A stretch of 5,787 bases of DNA from Defluviitaleaceae bacterium (GCA_009787435.1 WRFW01000116.1:1-5787); one strand, 5' to 3'. Counted from the stretch's first letter, positions 1 through 5,646 are shown. A program made the numbers and translations. Notes: generated by a model not told the origin, from the letters alone.

Positions 1-392
1 GTGCGGCAAGTGTTATGCTTGGCAGCCTTTTAGCAGGCCATGAAGAAGCCCCTGGTGAGCTTTTCAGCTTAGAGGGGAAGCGTTTCAAAGCTTATAATGG
101 TATGGGAAGCCTTTCCTCTATGGAAAAAGGTTCTGGTGATAGATATTCTCAAGATGGTAAGAAAAAATTTGTCCCAGAAGGCGTTGAGGGCTATACTCCT
201 TACAAAGGTGAAGTTGAAAATACTGTTTATCAATTAATTGGTGGGCTTCGGAGTGGGCTAGGCTATTTCGGAGCAAATGATATAGATTATTTACGCAAGA
301 ATGGTGAGTTTATAGTAATAACACCGTCTGGGCTTAAAGAAAGCCATGTGCATGGAATTATAGCCAAAGATGCACCAAATTATAAGGCTTAA
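1..392 (+). CDS. guaB: IMP dehydrogenase, C-terminal part (5' end outside window)
   Basis: IMP dehydrogenase oxidises IMP to XMP with NAD+, the committed step of cytosolic guanine nucleotide synthesis. The frame is open from base 3 to the TAA at 390-392 and enters from the left, so only about 129 C-terminal residues are present. Numbering from the Met codon at base 15, the family signatures are clear: VMLGSLLAG with HEEAPGE just after it, the IMP-binding YNGMGS (27-32), the mobile-flap catalytic Arg-Tyr pair in GDRYSQ (43-44), VPEGVEG with PYKG, YQLIGGLRSGLGYFGA (72-87), and the closing ESHVHG, whose Glu lies in the monovalent-cation site of known IMPDHs. The catalytic Cys loop and the CBS domains would lie upstream. 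The end is intact and followed by a hairpin terminator. It is a housekeeping gene, and nothing links it functionally to the flagellar genes. Confidence 0.97.
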   Translation, partial: AASVMLGSLLAGHEEAPGELFSLEGKRFKAYNGMGSLSSMEKGSGDRYSQDGKKKFVPEGVEGYTPYKGEVENTVYQLIGGLRSGLGYFGANDIDYLRKNGEFIVITPSGLKESHVHGIIAKDAPNYKA

Positions 393-413
393 CTGTAATA
401 TAGTAATTAATAA

Positions 414-453
414 AAAAGGCTTTGTTTAGACTATACACCTAAACAAGCCTTTT
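414..453. terminator. Bidirectional intrinsic terminator between convergent genes
   Basis: The arm at 414-429 (AAAAGGCTTTGTTTAG) pairs with 439-453 (CTAAACAAGCCTTTT) with one unpaired T, around a 9-nt loop. Read rightward, the stem ends in a T-rich tail (TTTTCTTTTG) and closes guaB 21 nt after its stop. Read leftward, the tail is TTTTTTATTA, at least as good, so the same hairpin can end the minus-strand gene whose stop is at 537-535. The 81 bases between the hairpin and that stop (454-534) are AT-rich and show no gene. Confidence 0.85.
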
Positions 454-534
454 CTTTTGTCCAGAAATCTTTTATAAAGTTATTTTTAAAAATTTTAATC
501 TATCCTAGAATAATTTGTATTTAAGTTTTATATT

Positions 535-1338
535 TCAAATAAATAGGCTGTTGTAAACTAGCTGCCCTTTTGGAAAATAATCTTCTAATATTTCTAAATA
601 TTCATCTCTAAAATTGAAACCGAGATATGAAGATATGGTTGTAAATAAATGCCTTGTGGGATGTGCTGAGCTGGAGTGAAAACATTCTAGTTGAAAAAGT
701 TTTTTTACATACTCAAAGTTACTTTTGTATGAGGTGTTTACTTCGTTTATAAAATGCTTTCTTAATCTTTCTTTTTTTTCGTCTTCTGCTTTGAACTTTT
801 CTTCCAAGTTTAAATTTTCTATGTCTATATTATCTTCAAATGAATTATATAAGATTGTAACAAACTCATCATTATATTTTTCTATAATAGGTTTGATGAA
901 TTTTCTGCCCCTAACTCTTTTTAAATCACTTAACATTAGTAAAAATGGAACTTCACTTTTTGTTAACTCTATTTTTTCTTCATGTTTCAAGGTTATTTTA
1001 TCATACATAATTTCAAAGTTCAAATTTTCAAGACTAAAATTTGATAGATAGGTTTCCAAGTCTTTATTATTTATTGTTTGCAATATTTTATAAAAACCAC
1101 ATGCTTGCATACACCTATTTTCAATATTATCTTTTCCATAGTTATGCGCAAAATTAACCATTATATGTTTATTCATTTCATGATTAAAACCATCTAATAT
1201 TAGGCTATAAGCGAATTCTAAAAATTTATCATTTTGGCTTTTAATTAAAAGCTCTGTCTCGGTTGAAAGCCCTTTTTCTTGAAGAAAGTTATTAAAATAT
1301 AGCATAAAATTTATTAAACTTTTCTTTGAGGTATTCAT
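535..1338 (-). CDS. Uncharacterised 267-residue soluble helical protein
   Basis: I do not recognise this protein. It runs from ATG at 1338-1336 to TGA at 537-535. An in-frame TAA lies four codons upstream, so this is the longest possible start. It has no signal peptide or membrane segment and is rich in Lys, Glu, Asn and Phe, with mostly helical character. Residues 169-192 are highly charged, and Cys occurs at 76, 80 and 219. Residues 39-60 (FLEFAYSLILDGFNHEMNKHIM) loosely resemble the cytoplasmic segment of MotA around its 'VDGTDPE' stretch, but the transmembrane helices of MotA are missing, so this is only a lead. No Shine-Dalgarno precedes the ATG. Translation may depend on coupling to the short ORF ending 20 nt upstream, or on a nearly leaderless mRNA. 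It is transcribed against the flagellar genes from a sigma-A promoter at 1583-1555 and looks like an accessory or orphan gene. Confidence 0.75.
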   Translation of the reverse strand: MNTSKKSLINFMLYFNNFLQEKGLSTETELLIKSQNDKFLEFAYSLILDGFNHEMNKHIMVNFAHNYGKDNIENRCMQACGFYKILQTINNKDLETYLSNFSLENLNFEIMYDKITLKHEEKIELTKSEVPFLLMLSDLKRVRGRKFIKPIIEKYNDEFVTILYNSFEDNIDIENLNLEEKFKAEDEKKERLRKHFINEVNTSYKSNFEYVKKLFQLECFHSSSAHPTRHLFTTISSYLGFNFRDEYLEILEDYFPKGQLVYNSLFI

Positions 1339-1358
1339 AGTAATTGTTTAGATTATAT

Positions 1359-1456
1359 TTAAAATTCCATGAAGAAAGGATTTGATTGCCCGCCATCTGT
1401 TACAGTTACTGTTATCACCCCAGTTCCCCAGTCGCTGATTTTTTTATTTTTCTCAT
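1359..1456 (-). pseudogene. Short frame-broken ORF behind consensus promoter and SD
   Basis: ATG at 1456-1454 lies 7 nt after a perfect GGAGG (1468-1464). In its own frame it makes only 13 residues, MRKIKKSATGELG, ending at TGA 1417-1415. An A7 run (1445-1439) follows five codons in. One extra A there, or a -1 slip on A AAA AAA, moves into a frame that stays open to TAA 1361-1359 and reads ISDWGTGVITVTVTDGG and so on, for about 32 residues in all. That frame is also open upstream to 1487 but has no ATG, GTG or TTG start there. Its codons are GC-richer than the surroundings, which suggests a remnant of a transferred gene. It could be a decayed C-terminus, a slippage-controlled peptide, or a leader for the 267-residue gene starting 20 nt downstream. 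I recognise no family. Confidence 0.4.
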
Positions 1457-1463
1457 TAATAAG

Positions 1464-1468
1464 CCTCC
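1464..1468 (-). promoter_or_regulatory. Shine-Dalgarno GGAGG for the short ORF
   Basis: The plus strand reads CCTCC, giving GGAGG on the minus strand, 7 nt before ATG 1456-1454. It is a full-strength site. This matters because the much longer gene downstream has none, so ribosomes entering this transcript would load mainly here. Confidence 0.6.
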
Positions 1469-1540
1469 AAATAGTAAATTTAATAGTTTATTCTAAATTA
1501 GATTAATATTTGAAATACAAATTCAAAAAAATTATATAAA

Positions 1541-1566
1541 TTTTGGATATCTTGATTATATCAAAA
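1541..1566. repeat. Imperfect inverted repeat over the leftward -10 and start region
   Basis: TTTTGGATAT (1541-1550) faces ATATCAAAA (1558-1566), a match with one extra G. It overlaps the -10 box (1555-1560) and the predicted start (about 1548) of the minus-strand promoter, a usual place for a repressor site. A third copy of the half site, TTTTGATAT, lies at 1614-1622 just before the SigD -35 of the opposite promoter. AT-rich sequence makes chance matches likely, so an operator role is only a suggestion. Confidence 0.35.
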
Positions 1567-1583
1567 ATTTTTTGGATTGTCAA
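1555..1583 (-). promoter_or_regulatory. Consensus sigma-A promoter, leftward
   Basis: Read on the minus strand: TTGACA at 1583-1578, a spacer of 17 nt, and TATAAT at 1560-1555, preceded by TGA as an extended -10. Both hexamers match the consensus completely. The start would fall near 1548, giving a leader of about 90 nt before the GGAGG-ATG of the short ORF and then the 267-residue gene. It lies back to back with the SigD promoter at 1634-1661. Confidence 0.8.
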
Positions 1584-1633
1584 TTAATCTATTTAAATTT
1601 TTTTAGAGAAAAATTTTGATATATAAATTCCTA

Positions 1634-1661
1634 TAAACTTTTTCACCAAATAAGCCGATTA
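1634..1661 (+). promoter_or_regulatory. SigD (sigma-28) promoter of the DUF6240-like gene
   Basis: TAAA (1634-1637) and GCCGATTA (1654-1661) are separated by 16 nt, matching the Gram-positive SigD pattern TAAA-N14-16-GCCGATAT with a full GCCGAT core. The start should be near 1668-1669, leaving a leader of about 15 nt that is little more than the ribosome binding site. This puts the downstream gene in the late flagellar, motility and chemotaxis regulon. Confidence 0.85.
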
Positions 1662-1682
1662 CTATTTTAGAGAGGTGATAAT

Positions 1683-3992
1683 ATGCAAATACAAGGGTTT
1701 AAAAATAATATTGCCCCAAATAACAACATACATAGCATACTAGAAGAAGAGCCTTTAATTAATTTAGAGCAGTTTAAACAGCCAAATATACAGCAAGAAA
1801 CACGTATAGGTGGGCTTAGTGCTGCTACTATTTTTGAACTTTTCGAGCGTGCAAATTTTACAACGAACGAACCAGACTATTATGATGAAGAACACAAAGA
1901 AGCCTTAGAAAAAGAGTTAGAATTATTAAAAAATAGGCTGAAAAATTCAGCGACAAGTGTTACAGAAGCAATTAATTTAATGCTTTCAAATGGTGTGCCA
2001 ATCTCTTCTTTAAATGTTGCGGCTTTAAATGCAGAGCTTAATAAAATAGCCCCTCCAATTACTCCAGAGCTTGAAATTGCAGCTGAAAAAGATATCTCAC
2101 TATTTGAAGAAATTAAAGACTTAACTGAATCTGAAAAAATAAATGCAATAAAAAACGAAGAAAATTTAACTTTTGAAAGCGTCTATAAAGCAAAACATGC
2201 AGCGGAAAACATAGAAAAAGTTAATGTTTTTCCAGAGCTTGAAGCCGAGCTTGCTAAATTAGTGCCAGAAGAAAAAATTCAAGCCGCTAAGCTTTTATAT
2301 GAAAACGGCATAGATTTAACTTCTGAAAATTTAAAAAGCTATGAACAGCTTACTAATTTAAAAGATGTTTCATCTGAAAACGTACGAGAATTTTCTTATT
2401 ATAAAAATTATGCGGGTGAAAAATCTATAGAGCTTCCAAAGCTTATACAATATGATTTTTTTAAGAAAAAACTTGCTATGGTTGAAGCCCAAGTGAAGCT
2501 TACTACAGAAGCTGCACTTAATCTTATAAATTTAGATATAAACGCAAAACCTGCAGAAGAACTTCTTTTAGAACTTAAAAATCTTGAAAAAGCTTATTTA
2601 AATGAAGTTTCTGGGTCTAATGAATTTTTTGAAAGCATAGCTATTGCTAAAGACCCGCTTCCGCCAGTGTTTAAAAGCGTTGTTTCTTTAAAAGCTCCTT
2701 TTAATATTGAAACTATAGTTAATGAACAAATAAAAGCAAAAGCGGCTTTAGGGTATGAAGCTCTTGCAACTGTTCCAAATTCTAAATTTGGAGATAGTTT
2801 TGCAAAAGTTGCAGATAAGCTTGGAGGTGTTTTAGAGGGGCATAATATACCAGTTAATGAAGAAAATATACGAATAGCTTCCATAATGAGCAGAGCAGGA
2901 ATAGATATTAATCCAAATGCTTTTGAAGAAGTTTATATAGCTCACAAAAAAATAGATTATGTTCAAAATAAATTGCACCCTACTATAGCATTAGAGCTAT
3001 TAAAAAGTGGTGATAATCTTTTGAAAATGCCAATTGAAGATTTAATCGAAAAAATAGAAGCGAAAACTTTTTCAGATGGTCTGTTTCTAGAAAATATTGC
3101 AGAACATATTCTTAAGTTAGAGGGTAAAATCTCGGCAGAAGAAAGACAGCAGCTAATGGCTATATATAAAACTTTGCATAGAATAAATTCTTTTGGCGGA
3201 GCTTCCCTAGGTGTAAATATTAAAAATATAAACTCGCTTACACTCGGTTCTCTATTAGATTCCTATGATACTTTTGCAGACCATTCAAGCAGCAGCATAA
3301 AAAATTTAATTTCTGAAGCTGAAGCTTCTAATTTAGAGCGGGCGGCTAAAATAGTAGAAGATATAAAAAATCTTGATACCCATTCTATACAGCTTTTAGA
3401 AAAAAATAGAATTCCTGTTTTAGGCAATGTTGAAGTTATGGCTAGCTTAGTTTCAAAACCGAAGCTTCTCACAGAAATTTTAAAAGAAGATGAGCTTGAA
3501 GAAATTATAGAAGCTTTGCCGACTTCTCCAGAAAGTTACCTTGAAGCAGGTACAGAAAATAAAATAGAAGCCGCTCTTTATGAAAAAATTGACTTAAACA
3601 CAAAAATTATGAATTTTACAAAAACTATGAGGCTTCAAAATCGCCTGAACACTGGCTCATACTCTTTCCCTATTAATTTTAAAGGCAATGTAACAAATCT
3701 TCATATGTATGTGCCTGGTGATTTTACAGGCTCACCAAATGTAGTTATTTCTATAAATGGTGTAGAAGTTTTTATAAATACAACTACTATGGACGTTTAT
3801 TTAAAAGGCACAGTAGAAAATGAAACTCTTCTTAGAGAACTTTTTGAAAGCAGAGATTTTCAAATTAATAATGTAATTTTTGGTGATAAAGTTTCTCTTG
3901 GAAAACAGAGCCACAAAATTATGCCGGAATTAACAAAGCAAAATATGTTTCAAATGGCATCGTGTATAACACGTTATTTAGAACAAGTTTAA
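1683..3992 (+). CDS. Large DUF6240-like flagellar-locus protein, function unknown
   Basis: This 769-residue protein has no signal peptide, no membrane segment and a single Cys (761). I place it with the DUF6240-type proteins found beside clostridial flagellin genes. That rests on memory of the family and on context, not on a search. The N-terminus (1-45) is Asn/Gln-rich and probably disordered. Residues about 70-640 are almost all helical, with a loose repeat of the form 'A..LL..GI.I...N...', seen at 94-125, 200-226, 394-420, 433-460 and 551-590. Residues about 655-735 switch to beta-rich sequence (YSFPINFKG, then a Val/Ile-rich strand region, LKGTVENETLLRELFESRDFQI), which recalls the order of elements in the FliK C-terminal domain. 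The start is set by AGAGGTGAT just before the ATG and by the SigD promoter. A cytoplasmic or exported scaffold, ruler or assembly factor is plausible but unproven. Confidence 0.8.
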   Translation: MQIQGFKNNIAPNNNIHSILEEEPLINLEQFKQPNIQQETRIGGLSAATIFELFERANFTTNEPDYYDEEHKEALEKELELLKNRLKNSATSVTEAINLMLSNGVPISSLNVAALNAELNKIAPPITPELEIAAEKDISLFEEIKDLTESEKINAIKNEENLTFESVYKAKHAAENIEKVNVFPELEAELAKLVPEEKIQAAKLLYENGIDLTSENLKSYEQLTNLKDVSSENVREFSYYKNYAGEKSIELPKLIQYDFFKKKLAMVEAQVKLTTEAALNLINLDINAKPAEELLLELKNLEKAYLNEVSGSNEFFESIAIAKDPLPPVFKSVVSLKAPFNIETIVNEQIKAKAALGYEALATVPNSKFGDSFAKVADKLGGVLEGHNIPVNEENIRIASIMSRAGIDINPNAFEEVYIAHKKIDYVQNKLHPTIALELLKSGDNLLKMPIEDLIEKIEAKTFSDGLFLENIAEHILKLEGKISAEERQQLMAIYKTLHRINSFGGASLGVNIKNINSLTLGSLLDSYDTFADHSSSSIKNLISEAEASNLERAAKIVEDIKNLDTHSIQLLEKNRIPVLGNVEVMASLVSKPKLLTEILKEDELEEIIEALPTSPESYLEAGTENKIEAALYEKIDLNTKIMNFTKTMRLQNRLNTGSYSFPINFKGNVTNLHMYVPGDFTGSPNVVISINGVEVFINTTTMDVYLKGTVENETLLRELFESRDFQINNVIFGDKVSLGKQSHKIMPELTKQNMFQMASCITRYLEQV

Positions 3993-4066
3993 ATTAATAA
4001 AATTTCAAAAGCCGGCTAATATTTATAATGCAACGTTTAAATCAAATTTAATTAAACTATAAAAAA

Positions 4067-4088
4067 TTTAAACCCCAAGGGGTTAAAA
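4067..4088. repeat. Palindrome filling the flagellin promoter spacer
   Basis: TTTAAACCCC (4067-4076) and GGGGTTAAAA (4079-4088) flank AA. Nine of ten positions pair, with one A-A mismatch. The GC-rich centre AACCCC-AA-GGGGTT stands out in otherwise AT-rich sequence. It overlaps the TAAA box and fills the 16-nt spacer up to GCCGTTAA. Because it lies upstream of the predicted start it should act as DNA, for example as a dimer-binding operator, not as an mRNA hairpin. Confidence 0.6.
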
Positions 4089-4096
4089 GCCGTTAA
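4069..4096 (+). promoter_or_regulatory. SigD (sigma-28) promoter of the flagellin gene
   Basis: TAAA (4069-4072), 16 nt, GCCGTTAA (4089-4096). The spacing equals that of the promoter at 1634-1661, and the -10 lies 22 nt before the ATG against 21 nt there. The predicted start is near 4103, right at the GGGGAGGT ribosome binding site (4103-4110), so the leader is very short. Flagellin can therefore be made independently of the gene upstream. I see no terminator between the two genes, so read-through may add to expression. Confidence 0.8.
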
Positions 4097-4118
4097 GAAA
4101 GCGGGGAGGTAAATAATT

Positions 4119-5141
4119 ATGCACATAAATTCAAATATTCCATCATTACAAGCACACCAGCAACTTTTAAGTGCAAATCGCACGCAAGCTAATTCTATGC
4201 GTAGGCTTTCAACAGGTTTAAGGGTAAATAGTTCTTCAGAAGACCCGGCAAATATGGCTATTGCAAACCGTATGCGTAGGCAGTTAAACGGTATAAATGC
4301 CGCTTCCCAAAACTCTTTAGATGCTATTTCTATTATTCAAACAGCAGATGGTGCATTAGCTGAAACAAACGGCATATTAAACCGTGTTCGTGATTTAATG
4401 GTGCAATCTGCAAACGATATTTTAACGAATGATGATAGAAATGCTATCCAAATAGAAGTTGACCAACTTTTAGACGAAATAGATAGAATAACTACTCAAG
4501 CAACTTTTAACAACCGTACTCTTTTTGCCGGTACTTTTGAAGATGCGAATGGCAACGAACATGGCGTTAAGCAAGTGCGTGTAGGCACTGGTGAAAATCT
4601 TCTTATGGATTTAAGAATACCATCTGTTCATACTAGCCTTTTAGGGCGCGGCTCTAATATAACTGTAAGAGTTGAACAATATGGCGGCACTTATGAGTAT
4701 CATGAAGTTTATTCATTAGATGCATTAAGAAACCCAAATATCGAAGCACCTCGCATTAGCATTCCAAATCCAGATTTTGACCCAAACGACCCTAATTCTC
4801 AACAATATATATATGAAATGCGTTTCGGTGTATTGGAAAATGAGGGGCACGACCTCTCTTTTGCAAGTGCACTATTAAGCCTTTTAGATATAGCTATAGC
4901 CGAAGTTTCAGAAATACGTTCAAGATTGGGTGCATATGAAAACCGACTATATTCAACAAATGCAAATTTAGAAGTTCAAGATGAACAGCTTTCAGAGGGC
5001 TTAAGCCGTATAGTTGATACAGATATGGCATTAGAAATGAGCCGTTTAACTCAGCAACAAGTGCTTTTTCAAGCAACAATGTCTATAAAAGCGATTAGCA
5101 ATCAAAGGCCGCAAATTGTTTTAGGGCTTTTAAATTTCTAA
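4119..5141 (+). CDS. hag: Flagellin (flagellar filament subunit)
   Basis: Flagellin polymerises into the extracellular filament after export by the flagellar type III system; no cleaved signal peptide is expected and none is seen. The D0/D1 N-terminus spans 1 to about 140 (MHINSNIPSLQAHQQL, STGLRVNSSSEDPANMAIANRM, NRVRDLMVQSAND, DEIDRITTQATFNNRTLF). A short variable region spans about 141-250, with a Pro/Asp/Asn-rich turn at 216-227. The C-terminal D1/D0 runs from about 251 to 340 (VSEIRSRLGAYENRL, SRIVDTDMALEMSRLTQQQVLFQA). At 340 residues it is a compact flagellin with no Cys. The Arg and Leu of NRVRDL (89, 93) and Glu120 match positions used in TLR5 recognition of enterobacterial flagellin. 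Unusual points are SSSEDPAN in place of the common 'SAADDAAG' and an ending of QRPQIVLGLLNF. The start is fixed by GGGGAGG 9 nt upstream. Confidence 0.97.
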   Translation: MHINSNIPSLQAHQQLLSANRTQANSMRRLSTGLRVNSSSEDPANMAIANRMRRQLNGINAASQNSLDAISIIQTADGALAETNGILNRVRDLMVQSANDILTNDDRNAIQIEVDQLLDEIDRITTQATFNNRTLFAGTFEDANGNEHGVKQVRVGTGENLLMDLRIPSVHTSLLGRGSNITVRVEQYGGTYEYHEVYSLDALRNPNIEAPRISIPNPDFDPNDPNSQQYIYEMRFGVLENEGHDLSFASALLSLLDIAIAEVSEIRSRLGAYENRLYSTNANLEVQDEQLSEGLSRIVDTDMALEMSRLTQQQVLFQATMSIKAISNQRPQIVLGLLNF

Positions 5142-5142
5142 T

Positions 5143-5604
5143 ATGATAATAGATGAAAAATCTTATGAAGATAGAATAAAAAGAGCGACCCCGCTTGAAC
5201 TAGTCAAAATTACTTATGATATATTTTTTGATTATATCGCTCATGCAAAAAAATCGCCCTCTATAAAAATTGTTGAAGCTCTATCAAAAGTAGTAGATAG
5301 TTTAATATCTAGCTTAAATTTAGACGAACAAATTGGACGAGAGATTTTAAAAACTTACATTCAAGTTAATGCGATATTTTCAGAAATTAAGCCTAAGCTT
5401 CATAGAAAGGCAGACCAAACTAAAGAAATTATCGAGCTTTTAAATATAGCTGAAACTCATATGAAAATACTTCATGAGGGTATTTTAAAATTAAAAGATA
5501 CAGGCGAGCCTATTTATAATCCAAAAATAACCGCTGGTTTAACATACGATAAAGATGGTAATTTAATGGAATTATCACAGAGCACAAGAGAATTTGAAGC
5601 TTAG
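5143..5604 (+). CDS. fliS: Flagellin export chaperone FliS
   Basis: FliS binds the C-terminal helices of newly made flagellin in the cytoplasm, stops premature polymerisation and passes it to the export gate. Residues 8-118 fit the family's helical bundle: Y8, IKRATPLELVKITYDIFFDYIAHAKK (the usual 'tasPeeLvlmLYdg...A' start), then a helix with SLISSLNLDEQIGREIL, and a final helix pair at about 92-117. At 153 residues it is longer than the usual 125-130. The extra tail at about 119-153 contains AGLTYDKDGNL and ends REFEA, which I recall as similar to the tails of some Lachnospiraceae FliS proteins. The ATG lies 1 nt after the flagellin TAA with no Shine-Dalgarno, so expression should rely on translational coupling to flagellin, giving much less chaperone than subunit. 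Confidence 0.88.
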   Translation: MIIDEKSYEDRIKRATPLELVKITYDIFFDYIAHAKKSPSIKIVEALSKVVDSLISSLNLDEQIGREILKTYIQVNAIFSEIKPKLHRKADQTKEIIELLNIAETHMKILHEGILKLKDTGEPIYNPKITAGLTYDKDGNLMELSQSTREFEA

Positions 5605-5646
5605 ATTTTCTAATGTATTTAAAAAAAATTAAAAAAAATTAACTCG

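Larger units (their letters stand above)
1339..1682. other. Divergent control region with gene remnant
   Basis: This 344-base gap separates the leftward accessory gene from the rightward flagellar block. From left to right it holds the 3' part of a short minus-strand ORF with a distinctly GC-richer stretch (about 1385-1437), the ORF's start and SD (1454-1468), a very AT-rich leader (about 1469-1548), a consensus leftward sigma-A promoter (1555-1583), and a rightward SigD promoter (1634-1661) with the SD of the DUF6240-like gene (1672-1679). No tRNA or complete long gene is visible. Confidence 0.7.

Noticed and set aside
725..1051. 108-codon plus-strand open frame
   Set aside because: It lies wholly antisense to the 267-residue gene, has no SD, and is Phe/Ser-rich as expected from the complement of Lys/Glu-rich codons.
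1352..1357. TATAAT (minus strand) as a second promoter just before the 267-residue gene
   Set aside because: The -35 position reads TCCTTT at 17 nt, a poor match, and the leader would be only about 6 nt. It is kept as an alternative to test, not called as a feature.
1369..1506. 45-codon plus-strand frame beginning MKKGFDCPPSV
   Set aside because: It has no SD and no promoter in that direction. It is the complement of the minus-strand short ORF, which has both.
2594..2884. Minus-strand open frames inside the DUF6240-like gene (also 3263-3472)
   Set aside because: They are shadows of a well-supported gene with its own promoter and SD; no start signals are seen.
3990..4018. Additional SigD-like promoter (TAAA, 17 nt, GCCGGCTA)
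   Set aside because: The -10 departs from GCCGAT after GCCG and the spacer is long. The site at 4069-4096 is clearly better and correctly placed.
4024..4029. TATAAT as a sigma-A -10 for flagellin
   Set aside because: No TTGACA-like hexamer lies 16-18 nt upstream, and such hexamers are common in AT-rich DNA.
4103..4110. CsrA binding site at the flagellin SD (GGGGAGGT)
   Set aside because: Any strong SD contains GGA. There is no second site or hairpin in the very short predicted leader.
4894..5079. Minus-strand open frame inside the flagellin gene
   Set aside because: It is antisense to the conserved flagellin C-terminus, with no SD or promoter.
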